A stretch of 64,000 nucleotides of DNA from Phycisphaerae bacterium (GCA_022072085.1 JAJVII010000021.1:86444-150443), one strand, 5' to 3'. Shown: positions 43,751 to 52,278, numbered from the stretch's first letter. The notes: generated by a model not told the origin, from the sequence alone. Numbers and translations are program-made.

Positions 43751-44665
43751 ATGGGAACGTCCATGCTCGCTGCCGTGATTGCGATGCTCGCCATCGCGGC
43801 CGTCTTCTGCGTCATGCTCGTGATCGCCAACGTGAAGTTGCACGTCGAAGTGGACCCCAAGCAGGCCGCCATCGAGGCCTGCCTGCCCGGGGCCAACTGC
43901 GGCGGGTGCGGATTGGCCGGCTGCTCGGCGTTCGCCAAGGCCGTCTTCCAGCAGGCCACCCCCGTCGACGGCTGCACTGTCGGCGGGCCGGGCGTGGCCA
44001 AGGCCATCGCCGATATCCTCGGCGTCGAAGTCACGACCAGCTACCCCTTCCGCCCGGTGATCCACTGCGGGGCGACCGAGTCCGACCGGCTGGGGCGCGG
44101 GAACTACACCGGCGAGCCGACCTGCGCCGCGGCCGCGGTCGTCGGCGGCGTGCAGGGCTGCACCTGGGGCTGCCTGGGCTTCGGCGACTGTGTCGCAGCG
44201 TGCGAATACGACGCGATGACGCTGGTGGACGGCCTGCCGCGGATCGACTACGAGAAGTGCGTCGGCTGCGGCGCCTGCGTGCGCGTCTGCCCGCGCGAGA
44301 TCATCGAGCAGATTCCCTTCAAGGTCGAGCGAATGATGGTGGTCGCCTGCTCCAACCACGACCCGGCCAAGGCCGTCCGCGACGTCTGCAAGGTCGGCTG
44401 CATCGGCTGTTCCGCCTGCGCCCGGGCGATCCAGGAAGTTTTCACCATCGAAAACAACCTGGCCGTCATCAACTACGACAAGGTAAGCGAGACGACCGAC
44501 TTCGCTCCCGCGCAGGCCAAGTGCCCCATGAAGTCGATGATCGTCTTCGGCAAGCCGCTGCCACGCTACGAGGAGGAGCTGGCCGGCGTGGCTGCGGTCA
44601 CCGAGTCCCCCGCCCCGCCCCAGCCTCCCCGCCCGACGGCCGAAGACATGAACTGGCGCGGCTGA
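43751..44665 (+). CDS. rnfB: Rnf complex subunit B (ferredoxin-interacting Fe-S protein)
   Basis: A 304-residue subunit, the entry point for electrons from reduced ferredoxin. It has an N-terminal membrane helix (about 5-27), a 4Fe-4S domain NCGGCGLAGC (with a further Cys at GC-TVGG), then ferredoxin-type clusters: GCTWGCLGFGDCVAACEYDA, CVGCGACVRVCP and CKVGCIGCSACARAI with a late KCP. The Pro-rich C-terminal tail is short. It is last in the rnfCDGEAB order and converges with apbE. Confidence 0.95.
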   Translation: MGTSMLAAVIAMLAIAAVFCVMLVIANVKLHVEVDPKQAAIEACLPGANCGGCGLAGCSAFAKAVFQQATPVDGCTVGGPGVAKAIADILGVEVTTSYPFRPVIHCGATESDRLGRGNYTGEPTCAAAAVVGGVQGCTWGCLGFGDCVAACEYDAMTLVDGLPRIDYEKCVGCGACVRVCPREIIEQIPFKVERMMVVACSNHDPAKAVRDVCKVGCIGCSACARAIQEVFTIENNLAVINYDKVSETTDFAPAQAKCPMKSMIVFGKPLPRYEEELAGVAAVTESPAPPQPPRPTAEDMNWRG

Positions 44666-44671
44666 TGGGGC

Positions 44672-44777
44672 GATTTTGGATTTCAGATTCTTGATTCTAG
44701 ATTGGGGAGAGGAATCACCCACGTTTCCGGCATCGCCTCTGTGAATCTGCAATCCAAAATCTTCAATCGAAAATTAA
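44672..44777. repeat. inverted period-7 element between rnfB and apbE
   Basis: The left arm (44672-44706) is GATTTTG, GATTTCA, GATTCTT, GATTCTA, GATTGGG. The right arm (44743-44777) is GAATCTG, CAATCCA, AAATCTT, CAATCGA, AAATTAA. GATTTTGGATTTCAGATTC is complementary to the right arm with one mismatch in 19. It lies between convergent genes, so it may also terminate transcription. Confidence 0.88.
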
Positions 44778-44784
44778 GACTCCC

Positions 44785-45891
44785 TCATTCTTCGATGACG
44801 TACTTCTTGAACCCTGACGAGTAGTGATACTCGGGGTTGTCCTTGGTCCCCGTCACGAACATCGCCTCGACGCCGCTTTCCTGCTCGACCAGCTTCAGGC
44901 CTTTCTCGACGCCCAGCACGGAGAGCGCCGTCGCCCAGCCGTCGGCCTTCATGCAACTGGGGGCGATGACCGTCACGCTGGGCACGGCGTCGGCCGGCTC
45001 GCCCGTGGCCGGGTCGATGATGTGGCTGTACCGCTTGCCCGCGATCTCGTAATACCGCCGGTAGTTGCCGCTGGTGCAGACGCACAGTTCGCCGCTGTCA
45101 GTCAGAGGGCGCAGCCGCATGAGCACGCGACCCTCCTCCCATGGGCTCTGCACGCCGACGCGCCAGAAGCCGCCGTCGGCCGGGCGGCCGAAGCAGCGCA
45201 GGTCGCCGCCGACCTCGACCATGCCGCCGGCGAGGTGGCGGCCGGTCCGCATCGCGGCGACGGCCAGGTCGACCGCGTCGCCCTTGGCGATCGCGTCCAG
45301 CGTGATCTGTGTCCCCACGGGCATGCGCAGCACCCAGCGTCGGCCGCCCGGCTGCGTCGCCGGCTGCGGATTGAGCGGGTCCATCGTCAGCGAGACCTTC
45401 CGCCAGCCGACGTGCGAGCGGGCGTCAGCCAACTCTGCGTCGTCGGGCGGTCGGCCGGCGGCGGCGGCCTTCGCCCATAGCTGCACGAGCGGATAGACCG
45501 TCGCGTCGAACGCCCCGTCGGTTCGGCTGGACATGTGCAGGCCGAATTCGAGCACTGCGCCCAGCTCGGGGGCGATGTCGTCGGGGCTCTGGCCGGCGTT
45601 GATGCGACTCAGCTCGCTGGACGGGTCGTAGGTGGACATGGTGCGGTTGACCGAGCGCAGGGCAGCCTGGGCGGCGTCCAGCGCGGGCCCGAGGTCGGCC
45701 CGCCTGCCCACGGCCGTCAGGTGCGTCGTGGTGCCCATGATCTCGGGGGTGACCGTCTGCGAGGTGGGCGTGGTCGCGACGCGCCACAGGGCGATGCCGA
45801 CCAGCGTCAGCCCGCTGACGACGACGAGGATCATCGCGACCCGCCGGGTGCGGTCGAGCCCGAGAGCGGCGACTTGCGGTGATTCGTTCAT
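44785..45891 (-). CDS. apbE: FAD:protein FMN transferase
   Basis: A 368-residue ApbE-family enzyme that transfers FMN from FAD to Thr of target proteins such as RnfD and RnfG. An N-terminal membrane helix (about 19-38) replaces the usual lipobox. Family motifs are MSTYDPSSELSRINAG, TDGAFDATVYPLVQLW, TLDAIAKGDAVDLA, GGMVEVGGDLRCFG, CTSGNYRRYYEIAGKRYSHI and IDPATGEPADAVPSVTV. The active-site TSGNY and HIIDPATG are intact. It lies 9 bases after the substrate-binding-protein gene at 45901 and is the last gene of the ABC-transporter operon, convergent with rnfB. Confidence 0.95.
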   Translation of the reverse strand: MNESPQVAALGLDRTRRVAMILVVVSGLTLVGIALWRVATTPTSQTVTPEIMGTTTHLTAVGRRADLGPALDAAQAALRSVNRTMSTYDPSSELSRINAGQSPDDIAPELGAVLEFGLHMSSRTDGAFDATVYPLVQLWAKAAAAGRPPDDAELADARSHVGWRKVSLTMDPLNPQPATQPGGRRWVLRMPVGTQITLDAIAKGDAVDLAVAAMRTGRHLAGGMVEVGGDLRCFGRPADGGFWRVGVQSPWEEGRVLMRLRPLTDSGELCVCTSGNYRRYYEIAGKRYSHIIDPATGEPADAVPSVTVIAPSCMKADGWATALSVLGVEKGLKLVEQESGVEAMFVTGTKDNPEYHYSSGFKKYVIEE

Positions 45892-45900
45892 GGCGCCAGT

Positions 45901-46779
45901 TTACTGGGCCGGCGGGTTGAATCCACTGTCCCGCCAGATTTTCTGGCCGGCGGGCGAGAGCATGAAGTCGATGAATCGCTGAAGCTCCTCGGGGCCCTGG
46001 CTCGACTTGAGCGTGACCAGCCCGACCGGCACGGCGCCGTTGCGGTAGATGACCGCGGGCGTCTCGGGGTCGGGATAGGTCTGCGGCATGTACTCGTCCT
46101 CGATGGGAACGGTGCGCAGGCCCGCCCCGCGGGCGACCGAGTCCCACGCGGCGCCGACGTCGCAGGGACCGCCGGCCGAGCTGGTGTCGCCCACGCCGGC
46201 AACGACGTTGCAGATCGCCCCGCTGGAGCGGTTCTGGTATGGCTTGCGGTCCATCACCGACTGCTGGATGCCGGCGTTCTTGAGCGCCGCCTGCACCAGC
46301 CCGCCGCTGACGGTCTTGCTCGCGTCGGTCATGGCCACGCGCAGGTTGGGGTCGTCCAGATCCTTGAGGCCCTTGACGTGCGCGGTCTTGGGGTCGTCCT
46401 TGCGGCAGACAATGGCCGGCCGGAAGCTGGCCAGCGTAACGATCTCTTTGCCGATGCCTTCGTTTATCATCTGCGTCAGGTAGGGCTCGTGCAGCACGAG
46501 GGCCTCGCCGGCGCCCCATTCGCGGATGCGGGCCAGCGCGTCGCCGCTGTCGCCGAAGTCGAGCATCAGCTCGGTGTCGGGGTGGTCCTTGCGATAGGAC
46601 TCCATGCACGCCTTCATCGGCACGCTCATCGAGCTGCCGACGTAGATGCGGAGGACGCGCTTCTCGACGGGCTGGCCGGTCTTGGGGTTCACCGGCCGGC
46701 GCTCGCCGCGGCAGCCGCACAAGGCCACGGCCGCGACGCAGAGGATGGACGCGAGGGTTCGGATCGCTGTGCCTTGCAT
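45901..46779 (-). CDS. molybdate/tungstate-type substrate-binding lipoprotein (1)
   Basis: A 292-residue exported lipoprotein (lipobox ALCGC) of the ModA/WtpA-like class: LRIYVGSSMSVPMKACMESY, TELMLDFGDSGDALARIREW, KEIVTLASFRPAIVCRKDDP, DDPNLRVAMTDASKTVSGGL. The linker after the lipobox, GERRPVNPKTGQP, recurs as GERKEVDPATGRP in the 49483 gene, so the two are paralogues. Anion binding is inferred from fold; the exact oxyanion is unknown. AAGGAG precedes the ATG. It sits between the ATPase and apbE genes. Confidence 0.8.
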   Translation of the reverse strand: MQGTAIRTLASILCVAAVALCGCRGERRPVNPKTGQPVEKRVLRIYVGSSMSVPMKACMESYRKDHPDTELMLDFGDSGDALARIREWGAGEALVLHEPYLTQMINEGIGKEIVTLASFRPAIVCRKDDPKTAHVKGLKDLDDPNLRVAMTDASKTVSGGLVQAALKNAGIQQSVMDRKPYQNRSSGAICNVVAGVGDTSSAGGPCDVGAAWDSVARGAGLRTVPIEDEYMPQTYPDPETPAVIYRNGAVPVGLVTLKSSQGPEELQRFIDFMLSPAGQKIWRDSGFNPPAQ

Positions 46780-46851
46780 GGTGCTCGCTCCTTGGTGGCG
46801 CCGATCGTGCGTGAGAGTCCCGGCCCGCCCGCATGGGCCTCCATGCCGTGA

Positions 46852-47967
46852 CTACGTCGCCGGCGGCCCGGGCGTGACGCGATTCCCCTCCCCCGGGTTC
46901 CCGGCTGCGTCGGGCTCCAGCAGGTGCAGACGGGCCGGGTCGAACGCGACGCGGATCGGCTGGCCGGCGCGGTAGGAGATCGGCTCGTCGTCCAGGCGGG
47001 GCACGGCGGCGCTGACGGTCTCGCTGTCGCCGACGGCGACGCGGAGAGTGACCTGGAGCCCGCCGCCGTCATTGACGCCGATGACGACACCGTCGAGACA
47101 GACCTTGCCGGGCCCGGGCCCGTCGGCTGAGACGACGCGAAGGTCCTGCGGCCGCAGCACGGCAGACACCGCCCCGTCGGCGCCGCCGGGAATCGCGAAC
47201 ACCTGGCCGGCCAGCGACAGGCGGGCGCCGCCGTCGGCTGGGAGGGCCCACCCGTGCAGGATGTTGCCGGCGCGGACGAAGCGAGCGACGAACTCGTTGC
47301 GCGGGCGTCGGAAGATGTCCTCGACCGAGCCGGCCTGTTCGAGGCAGCCATCGCGCATCACGCCGACGATGTCGGCGACGGCGCGGGTCTCCTCGAAATT
47401 GTGGCTGACGTGGATCGTCGTCGTGCCCAGCCGGTCGTGCAGGGCCCGCAGTTCCAGGCAGACCCGTTCGCGGGTGGACTCGTCCAAGGCGCTGACGGGC
47501 TCGTCCAGCAGCAGCACGCGCGGGCTGAGCACCATCGCCCGGGCCAGTGCCACCCGCTGCCGCTCGCCGCCGGAGAGCCCGACGCAGGTGCGAGTCAGCA
47601 GGTGACCGATGCCCAGCAGGTCGGCCGCCCCGACCACCAGGCTCTTCAATTGCCCCGGCGGCACGTGGCGGACCTTCAGCCCGAAGGCGATGTTGTCGAA
47701 CACCTGCTTGCGCGTGAACAGGGCGTAGTCCTGCGGCACGTATCCGACGCCGCGGTCGGCAGGGTCCAGGTCCTGCACCGGGCGGCCGTCGATCAGGATC
47801 CGCCCGCCGCCCAGCGGCCGCAGGCCACAGATCAGCTCGATGATCGACGTCTTGCCCGAGCCCGGGGGCCCGAGCAGGACGCAGTATTGCCCGTCCGCGA
47901 TGCGCAGATTGATGTCCCGCAACTCGAAGTCGCCGAAGCGGGCGTGGACGTTCTGCAACTCGATCAA
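46852..47967 (-). CDS. ABC transporter ATPase, molybdate/tungstate-type with TOBE domain
   Basis: A 371-residue ATPase: Walker A GPPGSGKTS, signature LSGGERQR, Walker B RVLLLDEP, switch HVSHN. The region after about 235 is a regulatory TOBE-type domain (VLRPQDLRVVS, VCLDGVVIGVNDGG). It energises the permease encoded at 48111. A start at TTG 47967 (GAGG upstream) is preferred, because frames starting at 47997 begin inside a period-10 repeat arm. The operon order permease, repeat, ATPase, binding protein, apbE is unusual in having a 143-base repeat spacer between permease and ATPase. Confidence 0.88.
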   Translation of the reverse strand: MIELQNVHARFGDFELRDINLRIADGQYCVLLGPPGSGKTSIIELICGLRPLGGGRILIDGRPVQDLDPADRGVGYVPQDYALFTRKQVFDNIAFGLKVRHVPPGQLKSLVVGAADLLGIGHLLTRTCVGLSGGERQRVALARAMVLSPRVLLLDEPVSALDESTRERVCLELRALHDRLGTTTIHVSHNFEETRAVADIVGVMRDGCLEQAGSVEDIFRRPRNEFVARFVRAGNILHGWALPADGGARLSLAGQVFAIPGGADGAVSAVLRPQDLRVVSADGPGPGKVCLDGVVIGVNDGGGLQVTLRVAVGDSETVSAAVPRLDDEPISYRAGQPIRVAFDPARLHLLEPDAAGNPGEGNRVTPGPPAT

Positions 47968-47993
47968 CGCACGGACCTCGGGGAAGAGGCAAG

Positions 47994-48088
47994 CCACAGA
48001 TGGACACAGATGGACACGGATGTCCGAAGAGGCCTGGCGGCGATTTCACAATCCATCTTCATCTGTGCTCATCCGTGTCCATCTGTGG
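47994..48088. repeat. inverted period-10 element between ABC permease and ATPase
   Basis: On the plus strand the left arm (47994-48023) is CCACAGATGG, ACACAGATGG, ACACGGATGT. The right arm (48059-48088) is TCATCTGTGC, TCATCCGTGT, CCATCTGTGG. The outermost 14 bases of each arm (CCACAGATGGACAC and its complement) match perfectly and the rest nearly so. The loop is 35 bases. Confidence 0.88.
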
Positions 48089-48110
48089 CGAATTCTCCCA
48101 GCCGACGGGA

Positions 48111-49523
48111 TCACATCGCGAAGCGGCCTCCGAGCTTCTTGAACGCCCAGAGGGTGAGCATCGCCAGCAGGACCATCATCAGGGAGACGGCCAGCGCCGA
48201 CTGGAGCTGGCCAACCTGGAATTCGAGATAGATCGCGGTGGGCAGTACCTCGGTGTACTTCGGGGTCGTGCCGGAGAAGATGAGGATGGGCCCGAACTCG
48301 CCGATCGCGCGGGCCCAGGTCATGACCGCAGCCGCCAGGATGCCGTGGCCGGCCATCGGCAGCGTGACGCGGAAGAAGGCCTGCCGCCGCGACGCGCCCA
48401 GCGTGCGGGCGACCGACTCGATCCGCGGGTCGATCTGGTCGAAGGTGGCCTTGAGCGTGCGGATGCCGAACGCGGCCGCGACGACGAACTGGGCGATGAC
48501 CACGCCCTCGGGGGCGAAGACCAGCCCGTCGGCGGCGAACTGCCAGGGCCGGTTGGTGAAGGGCTTCTGCACGCGGGCGATCAGGATGTTGATGCCGTGC
48601 TGGATGGCGATGACCGCGTCGTTGATCCATCGCCCGGGCACGGTGTTGAAAAAGATCAGCAGCGCGACGCCGACCACCAGCGGCGGCAGGACAATGGGAA
48701 TGTCCAGGACCGTGTCGATGAAGGTATGCCCCCAGAACCGCCGCCGTGACAGCAGGTAGCCCAGCGGGATGCCGACGATCATCGCCAGCACGACGGTCAT
48801 GATGCTGCTCTTGAAGCTCAGGATGGCCGCGTCGCGGATGTGCTCCTGGAGGACGATGCCCATGAAGCGATGCCAGCGCATCTCGAACGCCGTGGCGGCG
48901 AACAGCAGCACGACCAGCAGCAGGTAGAGCCCCCCAAGCCCCGCCAGCCAGCCCAGGAACCACCGCCGCATCCCCCACATCGCCAGCACGAAGGAGGCAT
49001 AGAGTGCCAGGGAGGCCAACATGAAGGCGGAGAATGCGTCCAGCCGCAGGGACAGGGCCATCGTCGCGACCGGCGTTGCGATCCCCGCCACAAGTTCGGC
49101 CAGCGGACCGATCCATTCCCGCAGGCTGCGCGGTCGGGCGAGTTGATAGGCCAACATCAACGCAGCGGCGACCGCGAAGCCCGCCATGAACGCGCCGAAT
49201 GTGCCAACCGCCAGGCGGGCTCCGAGGATCGCGACGACAGCGGCCGCCATGAGAATCGCCGCCGGACCAAGCCAGGACGTCCGGCTGCGCGGTCGGGCGA
49301 GTTGGCAGAGCAGCAGCACGACTGCCTCGGCCACCAGGCCCGGAGCAAGCGCATGAAAGACGTTGACTGGCGGCCAGGCGCCGAGAATCGCGGCGGTGAC
49401 AACTGCGCCCGAGAGAAGGGCAAACGCAAGGGGCAACCCCAGTTCGCTCGGACGGTACACTCCTCCGCGGGAGTCGGCGGGCTTAGTCGGGTCGGGTTGT
49501 CGGCTCGTCGATGACGAATCCAT
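48111..49523 (-). CDS. ABC transporter permease, ModB/CysT-type, with extra N-terminal membrane region
   Basis: A 470-residue inner-membrane permease. The C-terminal 270 residues are a standard binding-protein-dependent permease domain with AILSFKSSIMTVVLAMIVGIP and the EAA coupling loop SVARTLGASRRQAFFRVTLP. Ahead of it are about six additional hydrophobic segments (about residues 30-210) absent from ordinary ModB proteins, including two near-identical LARPRSxxxWxGP stretches suggesting internal duplication. ATG 49523 overlaps the upstream gene by 41 bases; GTG 49460 after GGAGGA is the alternative. Confidence 0.8.
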   Translation of the reverse strand: MDSSSTSRQPDPTKPADSRGGVYRPSELGLPLAFALLSGAVVTAAILGAWPPVNVFHALAPGLVAEAVVLLLCQLARPRSRTSWLGPAAILMAAAVVAILGARLAVGTFGAFMAGFAVAAALMLAYQLARPRSLREWIGPLAELVAGIATPVATMALSLRLDAFSAFMLASLALYASFVLAMWGMRRWFLGWLAGLGGLYLLLVVLLFAATAFEMRWHRFMGIVLQEHIRDAAILSFKSSIMTVVLAMIVGIPLGYLLSRRRFWGHTFIDTVLDIPIVLPPLVVGVALLIFFNTVPGRWINDAVIAIQHGINILIARVQKPFTNRPWQFAADGLVFAPEGVVIAQFVVAAAFGIRTLKATFDQIDPRIESVARTLGASRRQAFFRVTLPMAGHGILAAAVMTWARAIGEFGPILIFSGTTPKYTEVLPTAIYLEFQVGQLQSALAVSLMMVLLAMLTLWAFKKLGGRFAM

Positions 49524-50325
49524 ACTTTCGGAACACCTGCTGGCCATGTGGGCTGCGGATGAACAGGATCAGTTCCTTGGCCAACTCAGGATACTTCGAT
49601 CCCTTCAGAAGTGCGATAGGCTGGTCGGCGTGTTCGCCTTCGATGTAGATCATGTCGGCGTCACCGCTCTCGACGTAGGGCTTGGCGACGACGTGCCAGA
49701 TGACAGCCACCTGGGCCTGCCCCTTGGCCACGGCGGTCGCAAGCATGTCCGCGGTCGGGGCGAGGTACTTGATCTTGGGCTCGATCTCGCTCCACTTGGG
49801 GCTGGCCTTGAGGATCTGGAAACCAACACGTCCGACCGCGCCGCCGTCGTCCCTGCCCATGGCGATGAACGTCACCTCTGGCCGGGCCAGGTCCTCGACC
49901 GTCTTGATGTTCAGGGGGTTGCCCTTCTTGACCATGAGGACCGGGAAGAACCGCGTGATCCGGACCGCCGGGTAGCTGGGGTCGACGACCTGGTAGCCCT
50001 CGGCGTCGTGCATGAACGAGGTGTCGCAGGCGTAGTACATGTCGCCGACGAAGGCGTTTGCGTCGTGGGCGGCCTTCATCTGGCTGACCAGGAATCCGCA
50101 GCCGTTGTAGATCGTCTTGACGCGGACGTTGGGATGGGCCTGCTCGAACTCCGCGACCAGTTCCTTGATCGGCTGGCTCATCGACCCGCCGCAGTAGAAC
50201 TGAATGGTCTTGGTGGTCTCCGGCCGGCCGGTGGCCGGGTCCACTTCCTTGCGTTCGCCGTGGCAGCCGGCCAGCGCGAGTCCGACAGCCAGGCCAAGCA
50301 CTCCTGCTATCGCGTGTGGTTTCAT
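49483..50325 (-). CDS. molybdate/tungstate-type substrate-binding lipoprotein (2)
   Basis: A 280-residue exported lipoprotein (lipobox LALAGC). Like the 45901 gene it has the linker GERKEVDPATGRP and then a periplasmic-binding fold: IQFYCGGSMSQPIKELVAEF, VKTIYNGCGFLVSQMKAAH, FFPVLMVKKGNPLNI, FIAMGRDDGGAVGR. GSMSQP is the expected anion-contact loop. Its start overlaps the stop of the preceding binding-protein gene (ATGA) and its end overlaps the permease start, so it is translationally coupled on both sides. Confidence 0.8.
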   Translation of the reverse strand: MKPHAIAGVLGLAVGLALAGCHGERKEVDPATGRPETTKTIQFYCGGSMSQPIKELVAEFEQAHPNVRVKTIYNGCGFLVSQMKAAHDANAFVGDMYYACDTSFMHDAEGYQVVDPSYPAVRITRFFPVLMVKKGNPLNIKTVEDLARPEVTFIAMGRDDGGAVGRVGFQILKASPKWSEIEPKIKYLAPTADMLATAVAKGQAQVAVIWHVVAKPYVESGDADMIYIEGEHADQPIALLKGSKYPELAKELILFIRSPHGQQVFRKYGFVIDEPTTRPD

Positions 50326-51179
50326 GGTTGGCTCCTCGGAGCGAGTTCCGCAGCGGTATAGCCGAAACGCGTGAAGGCCTCGCGGGCGACCTGGCCGGCC
50401 GTCGCCAGGCGGATGAAGTCGTCAGCCAGGTCGCGGTTGGGGGTGTCGGCGATCCGGCAGATGACGATGCGGACGTCGTCGGCCTGGGGGATGGAGATCA
50501 GCTTGAACCTGCCCATGAAGTCGCCCTGAACGGCGGTGGCGTCCCAGATGATGGCCGCGTCGGCGCTGGCGTTGCCCTGCTGGCCGGGCAGCAGGAGGTT
50601 GGCGACCTCGTAGACGGTCGAGCCGCCGCGGCGGCAGTTGTCGCGGATGACGGTCAGGCCGGCTTTGTTCAGCAGCCGGTCGGTGGCCCCGCCGATGGCG
50701 GTCTTGGCGTCGCCCAGCGCGACCCGCACGTCAGGCCTGGCCAGGTCGTCCAGCTTCGCGATGCCCAGGGGGTTGTCCCGGGGGACGGCCACGACCGGGC
50801 GGAAGGTGGCCATCGTGAGCACCTCGTCGGCGAGCCCCTGCTCGCGGGCCTGGTTGCCGTAGAGGTCTTCGCCGGCGATGAAGATGTCGGGCCGGTATTC
50901 CTCGGCCTTGAGCGTCGTGAGCATGCCCAGCAGCGCCCCCGAGCCGCCGTATTGCATGCGGACCTCCACGCCCGGGTGGGCCTGCTTGAAGGCGTCGGCA
51001 ATCAGCAGCACCGGCGGGCGGATGCCGGTGGCACAAAACACCCGCAGCGTCCGGGCGGTCGGCGGGGCGGATTCGGAACCGGGCTTCTTGGCCGGCTCCC
51101 GCCGCCCGACGCAGCCGGCAGGGGCGGCGCCCAGCGATATCGCCAGCAACAGCAGAAGGATAGAAACGCGTCCGGTCAT
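50322..51179 (-). CDS. molybdate/tungstate-type substrate-binding lipoprotein (3)
   Basis: A 285-residue exported lipoprotein (lipobox AAPAGC), first gene of the operon. The binding domain shows LRVFCATGIRPPVLLIADAF, VEVRMQYGGSGALLGML, RPDIFIAGEDLYG, FRPVVAVPRDNPLGIAKLDDLARPDVRVAL (about residues 125-155). It is more diverged from copies 1 and 2 than they are from each other and lacks the GERxxVxPxTGxP linker. Three binding proteins for one permease and ATPase could widen or grade ligand range. Confidence 0.8.
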   Translation of the reverse strand: MTGRVSILLLLLAISLGAAPAGCVGRREPAKKPGSESAPPTARTLRVFCATGIRPPVLLIADAFKQAHPGVEVRMQYGGSGALLGMLTTLKAEEYRPDIFIAGEDLYGNQAREQGLADEVLTMATFRPVVAVPRDNPLGIAKLDDLARPDVRVALGDAKTAIGGATDRLLNKAGLTVIRDNCRRGGSTVYEVANLLLPGQQGNASADAAIIWDATAVQGDFMGRFKLISIPQADDVRIVICRIADTPNRDLADDFIRLATAGQVAREAFTRFGYTAAELAPRSQP

Positions 51180-51234
51180 GTGGGCCTCATGGTGTCGATC
51201 GCGGTCAGCCGGGCGGCGGGCAACTGCGACCTGG

Positions 51235-51240
51235 ATTGTA
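51235..51240 (-). promoter_or_regulatory. -10 box for the binding-protein/ABC/apbE operon
   Basis: TACAAT on the minus strand, 56 bases before the first start codon at 51179. No clear -35 hexamer and no ModE-type operator were seen. Confidence 0.3.
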
Positions 51241-51275
51241 GGCTGCCCGGGCGGCCAGGACCATCGGTTAGGGGC

Positions 51276-51304
51276 TTGATAATTCCGCCCACTGTCATTA
51301 ACCT
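51276..51304 (+). promoter_or_regulatory. promoter of the etfBA-acyl-CoA dehydrogenase genes
   Basis: TTGATA (51276-51281), 17-base spacer, TAACCT (51299-51304), 35 bases before the etfB ATG. Divergent from the ABC operon promoter. Confidence 0.45.
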
Positions 51305-51338
51305 ACGGAGCTTTAATCCGCTTCGGAGGATTCGGCGT

Positions 51339-52253
51339 ATGGGCTACAACTGCGTCGTGCTCGCCAAACAGGTTCCCGACACCCACAAGGTGACGGGCAA
51401 GGCCATGAAGGACGATGGCACGGTGAACCGGGCCGCCCTGCCGGCCGTGTTCAACCCCGAAGACCTCAACGCCCTGGAAATGGCGATTCAGGTCAAGGAG
51501 CGTGCCGGCGGCACCGTGACGGTCATGACCATGGGGCTGCCTACCGCCTGCGACATCCTGCGGGAGTCGCTCTATCGCGGGGCCGACCGGGGCATCCTGC
51601 TGACCGACCGCCGATGCGCCGGGTCGGACACGCTGGCCACCAGCTACATCCTCAGTTGTGCCATCCGGCACCTGGGGAAGGTCGACCTGGTCTTCTGCGG
51701 GCGGCAGGCAATCGATGGGGATACGGCTCAGGTGGGCCCACAGACGGCCGAAAAACTGGGCATTCCTCAGATGACATACGTCGAGAAGCTGCTGGATGTG
51801 ACAAACGGCCACATCCGGGCCCGGCGGAATCTGGGGCACGGCTGGGAGGTCGTCGAAGGCGCCCTGCCCATGCTGGTCACCGTCACCGAGGCCGCCAACG
51901 ACCCGCGTCCCTCCGCGGCCCGTCGGCTGATGCGATACAAGGCCGCCCAGTCGCCGGCCGAGATCGCCCGGCAGGTTTCCATCGACATGAAGCAGGCCGA
52001 CGACGCCGCCCGCGCCGCCGAGACGAAGAAGCGCACCGAGGCGCTGGCCGCCCGCGGGCTGCTGCTGGAGCAGTGGAGCTTGGACGATTTCCCGATCGAC
52101 TTCGCGTGGGTCGGCCTGGACGGTTCGCCGACCAAGGTCCACCGCGTCCAGTCGATCGTGCTGACCGGGTCCGGCTATCACGAGGTGGCCCCGACCGATG
52201 ACAGCATCCGCACGCTGATTCACGAACTGATCGAAGACCACACGATCGGGTAG
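51339..52253 (+). CDS. etfB: electron transfer flavoprotein beta subunit
   Basis: A 304-residue subunit. It has VVLAKQVPDTHKV at the N-terminus, FNPEDLNALEMAIQ, GADRGILLTDRRCAGSDTLAT and CGRQAIDGDTAQVGPQTAEKLG. The NPEDLNALE and GRQAIDGDTAQVGP stretches follow the pattern of ETFs from anaerobes, in which a second FAD replaces AMP and allows electron bifurcation; this is inference from motifs. The C-terminal 60 residues extend beyond the common 260-residue length. GGAGGA lies 8 bases before the ATG. Confidence 0.92.
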   Translation: MGYNCVVLAKQVPDTHKVTGKAMKDDGTVNRAALPAVFNPEDLNALEMAIQVKERAGGTVTVMTMGLPTACDILRESLYRGADRGILLTDRRCAGSDTLATSYILSCAIRHLGKVDLVFCGRQAIDGDTAQVGPQTAEKLGIPQMTYVEKLLDVTNGHIRARRNLGHGWEVVEGALPMLVTVTEAANDPRPSAARRLMRYKAAQSPAEIARQVSIDMKQADDAARAAETKKRTEALAARGLLLEQWSLDDFPIDFAWVGLDGSPTKVHRVQSIVLTGSGYHEVAPTDDSIRTLIHELIEDHTIG

Positions 52254-52278
52254 ACGCCGCGAACGGCGACCCGTCGTT

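Noticed and set aside
51180..51338. Molybdenum-cofactor riboswitch or ModE operator upstream of the ABC operon
   Set aside because: The 159-base divergent spacer has ordinary promoter-like boxes only and no recognisable ModE half-sites or long conserved stem.
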